DNA of 64,000 bases from an uncultured Clostridia bacterium (GCA_944354125.1 CALVPT010000003.1:62001-126000); one strand, 5' to 3'; counted from the first letter of the stretch, positions 34,356 to 44,332 are shown. Program-made: numbers and translations. The notes: a model not told the origin generated them from the letters alone.

Positions 34356-36656
34356 TTATGCGCTCTGACGCTCGAATATCCGCACGCACAGCACGGTCAT
34401 GTCGTCGGGCGTGCCGAACTGCCTCTTTTTGGCGGCATTCAGAATGTCGTCGGCGAGCGACTGGGGGTTAAGCGGCGTCAGCGTCTGCAGATAGGTATAC
34501 AAATCCTGCGGCGTAGAGAATGCCGAGGTCACGCCGTCGCTCATGAATACTACAATATCGTCGCATCTCAGCTGTTCGCTGCACGTCGTGGGGTGCAGGC
34601 TGTCGAGTATGCCTAGCGGCAGGGAGTTGCTCTCCAATACCTTGATTTCGCCCTTCCTCACGATTACGCCTGCAGGCGAGCCTATCTTTATGAAGGAGGC
34701 CGCCAGCGTATTCAAATCTATCGCCGCCACGTCTATGCAGGTAAACCGTTCCTCGCGGTTGAAACACAGCAGCTTATTTATGGTGTCAAGCACAATCTCG
34801 GGCGGCATTTCGGCGCGGTAGAACGCCTCAATGAGCGATATCGCGGTCGAGGAGACCTTGCGCGCATATCTGCCGCTGCCCATTCCGTCCGAGAGCGCCA
34901 TCAGAAAGCAGTGCTCGTTTATGTCTATGACCGAGTGGGTGTCTCCCGAAACTCTTTCGCCCTCTTTTATGGCATACGCTACGCCGAAAGCGGCGTCATA
35001 GCGCGGCGGACGGACGAATATGTACGTATTTTTCTGCGCGTCGACGGGAATTCTGTCCTTCAAAAGCACCTCCGTGCCCGTCGTCCTGCCTATTATCGCG
35101 GCCATGGCGGCAGGGTTTACCCTGCCTACCGCCGTCGCCAGCACGGTGAACTGCTCTCCGCCCGAAATTCTTATCTCGGGGCAGGAAATGCCGCAGGCGG
35201 CAAGTTCCTTTATTACGGCATCTTCAAGGGGAGCGAGGTTGTCCTGCTCGCGCGCCAGCTCGACGGCGTGCCCTTTCAGCACCTCGGCAACTCCCTTTGC
35301 CTGGCCGGCAAGCAGCTTTCTGCCGCTCTTTACGTTGTAGTTTTCCAGCGTCAGTTTGCGGTATTCGGCGAGGTTTGCGTTTATTGCGTCTATCAGCGCG
35401 CCCGCCTGCGAGCAGTTTACGGTAATTTCCTTGGGCAAATCTACAAGGCTGACTTTGCCCTTCATGCAGCCGACCTCTATAAGCGAGGCTATGCCGCCGT
35501 ACACGTTTGTCTTGGCGCATGCGCCCCTGCGCTGACAGCCTGCGCACAGCTTTTCCTTGACCTCGGTCAGCATTCTGCGCCGTAAAGCCGTCTCGTCTAT
35601 GCCCTCGTCCAGCGCGGTAAAGGCGAGTTCTATTTCCCTGAACACCTCGCTCATTCTGAACAGTCTCCGCGAAACGTAGTCGCGGAAGCGGTATTCTTCG
35701 ACTCTGTCAAGCTGTTTTTTAACGTATATCAGGTCGCGGAGCGAACTTAATCTTGCGTCGGAGGGGAGGGCGGCGGCAAAGCAACAGCACAGGAGCAACA
35801 GCGCATATATGACCGTGAGGGCGACGTTTATGCCGAATGCGCCCGAAAAATACAGGAATGCAGCCGCAAGCGCCAGCGACACCGCAGGCGGTGCGCCCCT
35901 GCCTGCGCCCGAAAATATCAGACAGGCGAGGGAGAGTATTACGGCATATGTAAAGTAGTTTATGTCCAGTCTGCCTATCGTAAGCGGCAGGGCGAGCACG
36001 CATGCCACGACCAGCGATGCGGGCGAGCGGTACAGCCTTACGGCGAGCGGAATCAGCCCTGCGCATATGCAGACATATGCAAATTGACCTGCCAGGTTAT
36101 ATATGCCCGTGCCGCACAGCGCGGCTACGGCAGAAATGCACAGCAGCTCGTCGGGGCGCAGCATGCACCTGAAAAGGCGAAAAAACAGCGAATATACGCA
36201 CCTTGTCGAAAAGAAGGTGAACAGCATGACGGCAATCGCCGCGACTGCCTTGATTATGTAGACGTTGTCGGTGAAGTACAGCGAATCTATGCCCTGCCAG
36301 CGCGAAAAGGCGACGAACGGCGCAAGCGCTATCGCCATGTATGCCGCCGCCTCCGCGCGTATCTTTCTGCCCGAACGCCTGTAGAGCAACGTGACCAGGC
36401 ACAGAAATCCTCCCTCGAACAGGCTTAAGACAATGGTAACCCAGTCGAGGGAGATTATGGAGGCAAGCGCGTACAGCACGGGTACCGCCGCGATGTTTGC
36501 GCCGCATATCAGCATGGCAAAGCACAGCCCCAGCGAAAAGGGAACGCCCGGCAGCGCGCCGTTTATGAACACGGCGGCAAGTGCATATGTGCAGTACACA
36601 AGTACGCTTTTTAAATTTATCCTCACTCGCATAACCGCATTATATATTGCCGCCAT
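34356..36656 (-). CDS. spoIIE: Stage II sporulation protein E (PP2C phosphatase)
   Basis: The 766-residue protein has a hydrophobic N-terminal half with about ten membrane segments (to roughly residue 290), a central oligomerisation region with CAGCQRRGAC, and a C-terminal PP2C serine phosphatase domain with SDGMGSG near residue 590 and CIDVAAIDL. SpoIIE dephosphorylates SpoIIAA, releasing sigma-F in the forespore, and acts at the polar septum. Neither start (ATG 36656, or 36632 giving MRVRINLKS) has a ribosome site; TATAAT (36644-36639) lies six bases before the second, so the true start may be 36632 on a leaderless transcript. No clear Spo0A box was found. Confidence 0.94.
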   Translation of the reverse strand: MAAIYNAVMRVRINLKSVLVYCTYALAAVFINGALPGVPFSLGLCFAMLICGANIAAVPVLYALASIISLDWVTIVLSLFEGGFLCLVTLLYRRSGRKIRAEAAAYMAIALAPFVAFSRWQGIDSLYFTDNVYIIKAVAAIAVMLFTFFSTRCVYSLFFRLFRCMLRPDELLCISAVAALCGTGIYNLAGQFAYVCICAGLIPLAVRLYRSPASLVVACVLALPLTIGRLDINYFTYAVILSLACLIFSGAGRGAPPAVSLALAAAFLYFSGAFGINVALTVIYALLLLCCCFAAALPSDARLSSLRDLIYVKKQLDRVEEYRFRDYVSRRLFRMSEVFREIELAFTALDEGIDETALRRRMLTEVKEKLCAGCQRRGACAKTNVYGGIASLIEVGCMKGKVSLVDLPKEITVNCSQAGALIDAINANLAEYRKLTLENYNVKSGRKLLAGQAKGVAEVLKGHAVELAREQDNLAPLEDAVIKELAACGISCPEIRISGGEQFTVLATAVGRVNPAAMAAIIGRTTGTEVLLKDRIPVDAQKNTYIFVRPPRYDAAFGVAYAIKEGERVSGDTHSVIDINEHCFLMALSDGMGSGRYARKVSSTAISLIEAFYRAEMPPEIVLDTINKLLCFNREERFTCIDVAAIDLNTLAASFIKIGSPAGVIVRKGEIKVLESNSLPLGILDSLHPTTCSEQLRCDDIVVFMSDGVTSAFSTPQDLYTYLQTLTPLNPQSLADDILNAAKKRQFGTPDDMTVLCVRIFERQSA

Positions 36657-36822
36657 GCCAATATTTTGTCTTTGTTTGGGGCTTTTTGTGACTTAATGTA
36701 TAATGATAATTTTGCGCCGCAAAGGGAACGAGGCTATCTGCGGACAATCTGTTCAAAAAACAGGTTTGTTTTTTATTTTAAGACCATTGGAAATTTTGTC
36801 GGGGAAAAACGGGAAAAACGGA

Positions 36823-36858
36823 GGGGCGCGCCGCGGAAAGAGTTCCGCGGCGCGCCTT
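36823..36858 (-). terminator. Terminator after mnmG
   Basis: A 13-bp stem GGCGCGCCGCGGA/TCCGCGGCGCGCC, followed on the minus strand by CCTCCGTTTTTCC. Confidence 0.75.
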
Positions 36859-36939
36859 TGCCCATGGCGTTAAAGCCATAATCTGTAAAATTTTAAGCTT
36901 CGGGCGGTGTATAAGCCGTAACCGAAAGCCTCAAGCAGT

Positions 36940-38805
36940 TTATCTGCCCCTGAGCGCCATCCAGACCATGAGCACGGATATGTCCGCAGGGTTTACGCCC
37001 GAAATTCTGCTCGCCTGACCTATCGAACGGGGGCGCACTTTGTTCAGCTTTTCCCTCGCCTCCAGCCTCAGACCCTCTACTTTTGAGTAGTCGGCATCCT
37101 CGGGCAGCAGTCTGTCCTCCAGCTTTTTCGCGCGCTCTATCTGTTGTCTGTTCTTTTTAAGGTAGCCCTCGTACTTGGTATATACCTCCGCCGACTCGCG
37201 CACCGAACGGGGGTAGTCCATTCCGCCGAACTGACTTATAATCTCCGAAAGGGCAATCCCTCGCCTTATCAGGTCGCCGCGGCTGATGCTGCCCGTCGCC
37301 CTCTCAAAGCCGTGCGCCGTCAGAATGTTTTCTGTCTCGTCGGGCGTCAGGTCGCGCATCTCAATCTCTTTAAGCGCGCTCCCGTACTGCGAATACCGCT
37401 TAAGATATGCGGCATATCTTTCCTCGGTCACAAGCCCTGCCGCATAGCCCTTGGGGGTCAGGCGGAAATCGGCGTTGTCCTGCCTCAGCTCTATGCGGTA
37501 TTCCGCCCTCGACGTCATCATTCTGTAGGGCTCTTCGGTGCCCTTGGTGACAAGGTCGTCAATGAGTACGCCTATATACGCCTCGTCCCTGCCCAGCACT
37601 AACGGCGGCATGTTTCTCAGCTTGAGCGAGGCGTTTAGACCTGCCATCAGTCCCTGCGCCGCCGCCTCCTCGTAGCCCGACGTGCCGTTTATCTGTCCTG
37701 CCGTATAAAGTCCGCCTATCTTCTTGAATTCAAGCGTGGGCAGAAGGTCCAAAGAGTCTATGCAGTCATACTCTATGGCATATGCAAACCGCATGAACTC
37801 GGCGTGTTCCAGTCCCTCAATCGAGTGATACATTTCCAGCTGTACGTCGTGCGGCATGGAGGAGGACATTCCCTGCACGTATGCCTCAAGCGTGTCTATT
37901 CCCTCGGGCTCTATGAAAATCTGGTGCCTGTCCTTGTCGGCAAAGCGCACGACTTTTGTCTCGATGGATGGGCAATATCTCGGCCCCGTCGACTCTATCA
38001 CGCCGTTGTAAAGGGGCGATCGGTCGAGATTTTTGAGTATTATCTCGTGCGTCGCCTTGTTGGTATAGCCGAGATAGCAGGGAAGTTTGTTCTCGGGCGG
38101 ATTCTCTGATATGAACGAGAACGGTCCGACGTCTTCCTCGCCGTACTGCACGGCAAGCTTGTCCGTGTCCAGCGAATTGAAGTGCACTCTTGCAGGAGTG
38201 CCCGTCTTGAAGCGGCGCACCGAAAAGCCTAAATCCATTAGGTTTTTGGTCAGCGCGGTGGCAGGCGCAAACCCGTTGGGTCCGCTGTTTGCAATCACGT
38301 CGCCCGTAATCGTGCGCGCGTTCAGATATACCCCCGTGGCGAGTATCGCCGCCCTGCACCTTAAAATGCCGCCGTACGTCGTCTTTACGCCGCAAACTTT
38401 GCCGTCTTCGGTCAGTATTTCCTGCGCCTCGCCCTGAATTATTCTTAGGTTCTTTGTGCGCTCCAATACGCCCTTCATGCGCGCGTGGTATGCGTTCTTG
38501 TCCGACTGGCACCTAAGCGACTGCACCGCCGCGCCCTTGCCTACGTTCAGCATCTTAATCTGCAGCGCCGTCTCGTCGGCGTTTATGCCCATCTCGCCGC
38601 CCAGCGCGTCAATCTCCCTTACAAGGTGACCCTTTGCGGTGCCGCCTATCGAGGGATTGCACGCCATGAAGGCTATGCTGTCGAGGTTTAAGGTGAGGAT
38701 TGCCGTCCTCAAGTTTGTACGAGCGCAGGCGAGCGCCGCCTCGCAACCTGCGTGACCCGCGCCGACGACTACGACGTCGTATTCTCCCAATAAAAATTCT
38801 GTCAT
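36940..38805 (-). CDS. mnmG: tRNA uridine 34 carboxymethylaminomethyl synthesis protein MnmG (GidA)
   Basis: With MnmE this FAD protein installs the (carboxymethyl)aminomethyl group on U34 of several tRNAs. The 621 residues match the family, with the FAD motif [46 protein letters not shown] and TGTPARV. It begins 40 bases after the dnaA stop and is co-oriented with it; mnmG often lies close to the chromosome origin. mnmE is not in this window. Confidence 0.97.
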   Translation of the reverse strand: MTEFLLGEYDVVVVGAGHAGCEAALACARTNLRTAILTLNLDSIAFMACNPSIGGTAKGHLVREIDALGGEMGINADETALQIKMLNVGKGAAVQSLRCQSDKNAYHARMKGVLERTKNLRIIQGEAQEILTEDGKVCGVKTTYGGILRCRAAILATGVYLNARTITGDVIANSGPNGFAPATALTKNLMDLGFSVRRFKTGTPARVHFNSLDTDKLAVQYGEEDVGPFSFISENPPENKLPCYLGYTNKATHEIILKNLDRSPLYNGVIESTGPRYCPSIETKVVRFADKDRHQIFIEPEGIDTLEAYVQGMSSSMPHDVQLEMYHSIEGLEHAEFMRFAYAIEYDCIDSLDLLPTLEFKKIGGLYTAGQINGTSGYEEAAAQGLMAGLNASLKLRNMPPLVLGRDEAYIGVLIDDLVTKGTEEPYRMMTSRAEYRIELRQDNADFRLTPKGYAAGLVTEERYAAYLKRYSQYGSALKEIEMRDLTPDETENILTAHGFERATGSISRGDLIRRGIALSEIISQFGGMDYPRSVRESAEVYTKYEGYLKKNRQQIERAKKLEDRLLPEDADYSKVEGLRLEAREKLNKVRPRSIGQASRISGVNPADISVLMVWMALRGR

Positions 38806-38845
38806 ATTTAAAAGTTATCCCCCTTGTAAAAAGGGGGCGAAAGTC

Positions 38846-40189
38846 TTATTTCTTGAGTATTATGTTCTTTATGTCGTCTATTTCCTTTGCCATCTTGTCG
38901 CTGACGGTCATCATCTCCTCGACCTTGTTGCGCGAATAGAGGATGGTGGTATGGTTGCGGTTGCCGAGCTCCTTGCCGATCGACATGAGGGGAAGGGAGA
39001 GAAGTTCGCACATGAGATAGCAGCATACCTGTCTGGGCACTACCAGATCCTTTTTCTTGCACTTGCCCACAAGCTCCTCGCGCGTCACTCCGTAAAAGCC
39101 CGTGACTGCCGTAATTATGTTAGACGCCGTAATCTCGCCGCCTCCGCTTTCGGGTACAGCCTCGTTCAAGGCGCTCTTTGCAAGCGCCACGGTTATGGGC
39201 GTCTCGTGCAGGCGCGCGGCGAATATTACCTTCGTCAGCCTGCCTTCAAGCGTTCTGACGTCGTCGCCCGAATCCTGGGCAAGGAAGGCAAGCACCTCGT
39301 CGGGCACTATGCTGCGCTTTTCAAAGGCTTTCTGCTTTAAGATGGCTATCTTCGTCTCATAGTTGGGGGGGAGTATGTCGAATACCAGTCCGCCCGAAAA
39401 TCTCGTTCTCAGCCTTTCCTCCAGCGCCGTCAGCTCCTTGGGCGGCTGGTCGGAGGTTATGACTATCTGCTTGCCGCGCGAAATGAGTTCGTTGAAGGTA
39501 TGGAAGAACTCCTCCTGAACGGCCTTTTTGTTGGCTATGAACTGTATGTCGTCGATTATCAGCACGTCCGCCGAGCGGTAATACTGCCTGAGTTTGTTTC
39601 CGCGCTCCCTCGCGTTGGGTCCCTTTGCCGTGAACATGGTGTCTATTATCTCGTTGACAAACTGTTCGCAGGTGGCGTAAATGACTTTAAGGTTCGGCTT
39701 GTCGGCGATTATCTTGTTGGCTATCGCCTGTATGAGGTGGGTCTTTCCGAGACCCGTTCCGCCGTAGATGAACAGGGGGTTATATGCGCCCGCGGGGTCG
39801 TTGGCTACGTCCTTTGCCGCCTCCACGACGAACTGGTTGTTGCCTGCGACGAAGGTGTCGAACGTAAAGCGCTTGTTCAGGTTGTTGGGGGGAGAGTAAG
39901 GCATCTCTTCCTGGGGCGCGCTGAAATACTCCTTGCTGCCCTTTACAACCAGCCTGAAGTCCGAAACGCCTACGTCCGCCTTGATTATGGCGTCCCTCAT
40001 CTTGTCGGCAAGCGTGTTGGTAATCAGCTCCGCAAAGTTTTCGGAGACCGTCTCCAGCACGATGTATCGCCCGTCTATCTCGACGGGTTTAAGCTTGTCT
40101 ATGTACGTCGAAAACATTATGTACGTTATGTTTTCCTTCATCTTTTCCCTTATGGGGTTATAGATAAAGTCAAGATTGGAAGAGTCCAT
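38846..40189 (-). CDS. dnaA: Chromosomal replication initiator DnaA
   Basis: AAA+ ATPase that binds origin DNA boxes and opens the duplex. The 447 residues show the N-terminal domain I, Walker A GGTGLGKTHL near residues 143-152, Walker B ADVLIIDDIQF, sensor region, and the C-terminal DnaA-box-binding helix-turn-helix with GNRNHTTILYSRNKVEE. It is divergent from recF; dnaN is absent, unlike the common dnaA-dnaN-recF order. I saw only one poor DnaA-box-like sequence near the gene (TTATCCCCC, 38815-38823). Confidence 0.97.
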   Translation of the reverse strand: MDSSNLDFIYNPIREKMKENITYIMFSTYIDKLKPVEIDGRYIVLETVSENFAELITNTLADKMRDAIIKADVGVSDFRLVVKGSKEYFSAPQEEMPYSPPNNLNKRFTFDTFVAGNNQFVVEAAKDVANDPAGAYNPLFIYGGTGLGKTHLIQAIANKIIADKPNLKVIYATCEQFVNEIIDTMFTAKGPNARERGNKLRQYYRSADVLIIDDIQFIANKKAVQEEFFHTFNELISRGKQIVITSDQPPKELTALEERLRTRFSGGLVFDILPPNYETKIAILKQKAFEKRSIVPDEVLAFLAQDSGDDVRTLEGRLTKVIFAARLHETPITVALAKSALNEAVPESGGGEITASNIITAVTGFYGVTREELVGKCKKKDLVVPRQVCCYLMCELLSLPLMSIGKELGNRNHTTILYSRNKVEEMMTVSDKMAKEIDDIKNIILKK

Positions 40190-40208
40190 AATTATGCCCG
40201 TAATTCCT

Positions 40209-40236
40209 TTGAATTTTCGCCTGAATGCGCTATAAT
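40209..40236 (+). promoter_or_regulatory. Promoter of recF
   Basis: TTGAAT (40209-40214), a 16-base gap and TATAAT (40231-40236), leaving a leader of about 60 bases. Confidence 0.55.
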
Positions 40237-40302
40237 ATAGTTAAAACCGTACAATCATTATATACCAAACATACGATTAAATAAAGTATTTTTTGCTGAG
40301 AA

Positions 40303-41388
40303 ATGCACATTAAAAATTTGTATTTGAAAAATTTCAGAAATTACGGGGAGGAGCGCTTCGAATTTTCGCCCGCCCTCAACGTGCTGTTCGGGAAGAACGC
40401 GCAGGGCAAGACCAACTGTGCGGAGGCCGTATTTTACCTCTGCACGGGCACTTCCATGCGCGCAAGGCGCGACAGGCAGATGATAAAGGAGGGGCAGACT
40501 TCGGCAAATATCGGCTGCGTATGCTGCGGCAGATACGGCGACGTCACTATAGACGCCGTAATCGGCGAAAGCGGCAGGGAAATAAGGGTCAACGGCAATA
40601 AGATAAGCCGCAATGCGGACCTGCTCGGCAACGTCTATGCCGTATTTTTCTCCCCGCAGGAACTGCGCCTCATTCAGGACGGTCCCGACGAGCGCAGGCG
40701 GTTTCTGAATATCTCCATTTCCCAGCTCTCCAAGAGCTACTATACCGCTCTTTCAAGGTATAACAAGATACTCGAACAGCGCAACAACCTCCTCAAGAAC
40801 AGGGACATCTCCCTGGTTATGGACACTCTGCCCGTGTGGGACGTGCAGCTCTGCCGCTATGCCGCGGAGATTGCCGTCCGCAGAACCGAGTACTTAAAAA
40901 AGCTCTCGCCCCTTGCAGAGGAGGCGCACGCCTACCTCACCGACGGGCAGGAAAAGCTGGAAATCTCGCCCGAAAAGAAGTATAAGGGCGACGAAGAGGA
41001 GCTTTCGGCGCGCCTTTTCGACGAACTTTCGAATAACTACGACAGGGACATACGCCTGGGCTATACGGCGAGCGGACCGCACAGGGACGACCTTGACATA
41101 ACCATAAACGGACAGGACGCCAAAAACTTCGCCTCGCAGGGGCAGACAAGGACGGCGGCGCTTGCCATAAAGCTCGCCGAAGTCAATATCTTCAGGGAGG
41201 CGTGCGGCGAATACCCCGTGCTCATTTTAGACGACGTCATGAGCGAACTCGACCTGCCGAGGAGAAAAAAACTGGTTGCGCGCACCGAGGGGCTTCAGAC
41301 CATTATAACCTGCACGCACGCCGAAAGGGTGCTGTACGGCAGGGAAGTGAATAAGATAATGATAGAGGGAGGTGCGATAAAGCGATGA
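40303..41388 (+). CDS. recF: DNA replication and repair protein RecF
   Basis: An SMC-like ABC ATPase that loads RecA at single-strand gaps. The 361 residues have Walker A GKNAQGKT near residue 30, the signature segment ASQGQTRTAALAIKLAE and Walker B VLILDDVMSELD. The ribosome site is not clear. Its stop overlaps the start of a PHP-domain gene by 4 bases, forming a recF-PHP-vanW operon. Confidence 0.95.
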   Translation: MHIKNLYLKNFRNYGEERFEFSPALNVLFGKNAQGKTNCAEAVFYLCTGTSMRARRDRQMIKEGQTSANIGCVCCGRYGDVTIDAVIGESGREIRVNGNKISRNADLLGNVYAVFFSPQELRLIQDGPDERRRFLNISISQLSKSYYTALSRYNKILEQRNNLLKNRDISLVMDTLPVWDVQLCRYAAEIAVRRTEYLKKLSPLAEEAHAYLTDGQEKLEISPEKKYKGDEEELSARLFDELSNNYDRDIRLGYTASGPHRDDLDITINGQDAKNFASQGQTRTAALAIKLAEVNIFREACGEYPVLILDDVMSELDLPRRKKLVARTEGLQTIITCTHAERVLYGREVNKIMIEGGAIKR

Positions 41389-42221
41389 TGCGTGCCGATA
41401 TGCACATACACACATATTATTCGGACGGCGCGCAGTCGCCCCGGACGGTGGTTGCGACGGCAAAGGGCAGGGGAGTTGACCTCATTTCGGTCACCGACCA
41501 CGACAACGCCTGCGCCTGGAAGGAGGTCTCCGCCCTCGCTAAAGCGCAGGACATAGTCGCCGTCTGCGGAGAGGAAATCTCGGCATACGACGGTGAAGTC
41601 AAGGTGCACATCCTCGGCTATAACATGGACACCGGGTGCGCGGAATACGTCGCCTTTCACAAAAAGCTCGACGACGGCGCCGAACAGCGCACCGCCGACA
41701 TACTCAAAAAGCTCGCCGCAAAGGGCATAAACATAAAGTACGAGGACGTGCTCAAAGAGCGCAGGTTTTCCCAGTCGCCCATACACGCCATGCACATAGC
41801 GGCGGCAGGCGCAAAGCGCGGATATGCCTCGTCGCCCGTCGACTTCTATGCGCGCTATCTCAACTACGGCACGGCGGGGTTTTCGTGCATATGCCGTCCC
41901 TCTTCGGAGGAGACCGTGCGCTTCATAAAGAGCTGCGGCGGTGTCTGCTCCCTGGCACACCCAGGCAGGATAAGTATGGAAAAAGAGGGGGTAATATCCC
42001 TCATCGAACGCCTTAAACAGTGCGGCATGGACGGCATAGAAGCCGTGTATTCGGGGCATACTGCTACTGAAACGCAGTACTATAAGGAGATTGCCGCAAA
42101 GTTGAATCTCCTCGTTACGGGCGGTTCGGATACGCACTATGCCCAGGGCAACCGCAGCATAGGCACGCCGCTCTTCTGCCCCGACGAGAGGTTGCTTGCG
42201 GCGTTGGGTCTTAAGCATTGA
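41385..42221 (+). CDS. PHP-domain phosphoesterase
   Basis: The 278 residues start MMRADMHIHTYYSDGAQSP, the metal-binding HxH of the PHP domain, followed by SVTDHDN, CGEEISAYDGEVKVHILGYN, CSLAHPGR and GGSDTHYA. This is the layout of the YciV/TrpH group, which includes RNase AM (5'-3' exoribonuclease) and 3',5'-nucleotide bisphosphatases. The exact substrate is not decided by the sequence. It overlaps recF and the next gene by 4 bases each, so it is translated in a coupled operon. Confidence 0.88.
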   Translation: MMRADMHIHTYYSDGAQSPRTVVATAKGRGVDLISVTDHDNACAWKEVSALAKAQDIVAVCGEEISAYDGEVKVHILGYNMDTGCAEYVAFHKKLDDGAEQRTADILKKLAAKGINIKYEDVLKERRFSQSPIHAMHIAAAGAKRGYASSPVDFYARYLNYGTAGFSCICRPSSEETVRFIKSCGGVCSLAHPGRISMEKEGVISLIERLKQCGMDGIEAVYSGHTATETQYYKEIAAKLNLLVTGGSDTHYAQGNRSIGTPLFCPDERLLAALGLKH

Positions 42222-43504
42222 AAGTACTTAAAAGAATAATTCCTATATTTGCTGCGCTTGCCTTGACGGCGAGCGCTTTTATATTTGCCTGCGGCTTTCT
42301 CCTGTGGGTTCCGCGCGGAGCAAGCGTCAACGGCGTAAAGGTGGGAGGGCTTACCTATACCGCCGCATACCGTCGCCTTAAGCTGAACGCCGAGGAGGAG
42401 CTTAAGGGCAAACGCCTCAGGATAAGCGGAGGCGGCAGAACGTATGACTTTATCTTTCCCGAAATAACCTATGAAGAGCACTTCATGCAGACTCTCAAGG
42501 GGGTAAAGAGGGGAGAGAGCGCGCTTTCGCCCGTAAGATACCGCCTTGTCGACGAGGAGAGCGTCATATCGCGCATATGCGCCGCCCTCGCCCGACCGCC
42601 TGAAGAGCCGAAAGTAATCTTCAACGCGACGGGACAGCCCTTCACCATAGTCAAAGGAGAGGACGGCCGCACGCCAGACGCCGACAAGCTAAGACGGGAC
42701 ATAGCCAAATCGCTCGAAGGGGCGTTCGGCGAGGTATATGTGGCGTTCAATTACACCTCTCCGCATTTGGACGAGGCGCAGATAGAGCGCGATACGCGCC
42801 CCCTTTCAAGCTTTACCACCTGGTTCGACGGCAGCGTAAAGGAGCGCGCGCACAACATAGAGCTCGCGGCGGAAAAACTCAACGGCAGAGTGCTCGCTTC
42901 GGGCGGAGTGTTGTCCTTCAATGCCGTCGTCGGGGCGCGCACCGAGGCCAACGGGTTCAGAATTGCCAAGATTATAGAGGGCGGAAAGTTCGTAAACGGC
43001 TACGGCGGCGGAGTCTGCCAGGTATCCACCACGCTCTATAACGCCGCCCTGCTTGCAGGGCTGGAGATAGTCGAGTATCACCCTCACAGCCTGCTCGTAA
43101 GCTATGTCCCGCCCTCGCGCGATGCTATGGTCAGCGGCGACTATTTCGACCTGCGAATAAAAAATCCCTCGCCCGTGCCCGTATACATTCGGGCAACCGC
43201 CTCCGAAAACAGCGTAACTTTCAGCCTGTACGGCAGGAGCGACGGATACAGCTATGCCTTTTCCTCAGAGGTCAGCGCCGTCATTCCCAGCCCTCAGCCC
43301 GTCACCGTCGAGGGCGACGAGGACAGGATAATAAGCGGCGCAAAGGAGGGCGCGGAAAGCGTCTGCTACCTCATAAGGAGTCGGAACGGTAAGGAGGAAA
43401 AAATACTGCTCCGCAAGGACAAGTATCTTGCCGTTGCCGAGGTAAGGCAGGTAAAGCGCGCGGACGGCGCGAAAGAAGAGGACGAAAGGGGCGCGGCTTC
43501 GTAA
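42218..43504 (+). CDS. VanW family protein, membrane-anchored
   Basis: The 428 residues begin with one membrane segment (about 7-30), so the rest is outside the cell. A peptidoglycan-binding-like region (about 35-150) leads to the VanW domain: SSFTTWFDGSVKERAHNIELAAEKLNG is present in part form, then LSFNAVVGARTEANGF and the YGGGVCQVSTTLYNAAL core. A C-terminal stretch resembles a G5 domain. VanW proteins occur in vancomycin clusters and in many Clostridia cell-wall loci, biochemical role unknown. The start is TTG at 42218, overlapping the PHP stop; an in-frame stop just upstream excludes any longer form. Confidence 0.85.
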   Translation: MKVLKRIIPIFAALALTASAFIFACGFLLWVPRGASVNGVKVGGLTYTAAYRRLKLNAEEELKGKRLRISGGGRTYDFIFPEITYEEHFMQTLKGVKRGESALSPVRYRLVDEESVISRICAALARPPEEPKVIFNATGQPFTIVKGEDGRTPDADKLRRDIAKSLEGAFGEVYVAFNYTSPHLDEAQIERDTRPLSSFTTWFDGSVKERAHNIELAAEKLNGRVLASGGVLSFNAVVGARTEANGFRIAKIIEGGKFVNGYGGGVCQVSTTLYNAALLAGLEIVEYHPHSLLVSYVPPSRDAMVSGDYFDLRIKNPSPVPVYIRATASENSVTFSLYGRSDGYSYAFSSEVSAVIPSPQPVTVEGDEDRIISGAKEGAESVCYLIRSRNGKEEKILLRKDKYLAVAEVRQVKRADGAKEEDERGAAS

Positions 43505-43868
43505 TTTTTCGCTGTTGCCGTCCGCACAAACGAGAGGGCATTCTGTTCCGACCGAAGATATACGGCTTTTTGCAACCGCCCTGACTGCATCAGCTTTTCA
43601 AAAAATGATATAAAGCGGCGGCTAAGGGCGCTACTGAAGTCGGCGGCTTGAGGGGCGGCTGAAGGGGCGACTGAAGGGGGGCGGCGGACGCGGAAAAAAT
43701 TTTTCCGCGTCCGCCGCCCATTCTTCGGCTTCACATATTTTGTTCGTGCCCGAATTTGCGCTGTGCCGTTTTTTGGGATTGATGTGTAAAGGCATAATGC
43801 GCGGCAAATACAGCGGCTTTAATGCGCTTTGTCGGCGTAAAAAATTTTAAAAATTTACACTTATTCCG
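43505..43868 (+). other. Non-coding stretch with a perfect 20-bp inverted repeat
   Basis: After vanW there is no gene for about 450 bases. At 43654-43678 a 12-base unit GGGGCGGCTGAA is repeated almost exactly (second copy GGGGCGACTGAA). Directly after it, 43679-43719 is a perfect inverted repeat with 20-bp arms and a single central base, with five A then five T at the turn. Above a long AT-rich stretch it could end vanW transcription, although no T-run follows the stem. Confidence 0.55.
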
Positions 43869-43914
43869 TTGACAGGGCAGGGCGCGCGTGATATTATATG
43901 AATAATAATTCATA
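43869..43914 (+). promoter_or_regulatory. Promoter and ArsR-type operator of the metal efflux operon
   Basis: TTGACA (43869-43874), a 17-base gap and TATTAT (43892-43897). Overlapping the -10 box and start site is the palindrome TATGAATAATAATTCATA (43897-43914), the typical shape of ArsR/SmtB/CzrA operators. The regulator gene follows, so autorepression relieved by metal is expected. Confidence 0.8.
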
Positions 43915-43954
43915 AGTTAATTTTACGCATTGCAATTTGTAACGGAGGAAGCAT

Positions 43955-44332
43955 ATGGACGCAATTGCAACGGGCGACAGCCTTGACGAGCGGCGCGAAC
44001 ACGAAGAACGCGTGCGGCGCGCGCTTGAAACTATGCCGACCGAGGGCGAAATAGCCGATATGTCCGCGCGGTTCAAGGCGATAAGCGAGCCGTCGCGCCT
44101 TAAAATACTCTTTGCGCTGGCGTGCGGAGAGATGTGCGTCGAGCACCTCACCGCGGCGGTAAGGAGCAATCAGAGCGCCGTATCCCATCAGCTTAAGACG
44201 CTTAGGGACTACGACATAATCAAGTACAGGAGAAGCGGCAAACAGGTTATTTACTCTGTTGCCGACGAACATATAATGACAATGTTAAGGGTTGCAAAGG
44301 AGCATCTGAACTGCGATGAAAACGACGATTAA
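43955..44332 (+). CDS. ArsR/SmtB-family metal-responsive repressor
   Basis: A 125-residue winged-helix regulator with the recognition helix in SNQSAVSHQLKTLRDYDIIKYRR. The C-terminal helix carries D-x-H, ten residues, H-x-x-C (ADEH...EHLNC), corresponding to the alpha-5 zinc site of SmtB/CzrA (DxH-H-x-x-E/H) with Cys in the last position. The alpha-3 site reads EMCVEHL, with one cysteine instead of the CVC of CadC. Zinc or cobalt/cadmium sensing is therefore more likely than arsenic. It overlaps the ATPase gene by 17 bases. The ribosome site is GGAGG. Confidence 0.9.
   Translation: MDAIATGDSLDERREHEERVRRALETMPTEGEIADMSARFKAISEPSRLKILFALACGEMCVEHLTAAVRSNQSAVSHQLKTLRDYDIIKYRRSGKQVIYSVADEHIMTMLRVAKEHLNCDENDD

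Noticed and set aside
40190..40302. Origin of replication between dnaA and recF
   Set aside because: The 113-base gap has AT-rich sequence and promoters but no TTATCCACA-like boxes that I could find, so it is not annotated as oriC.
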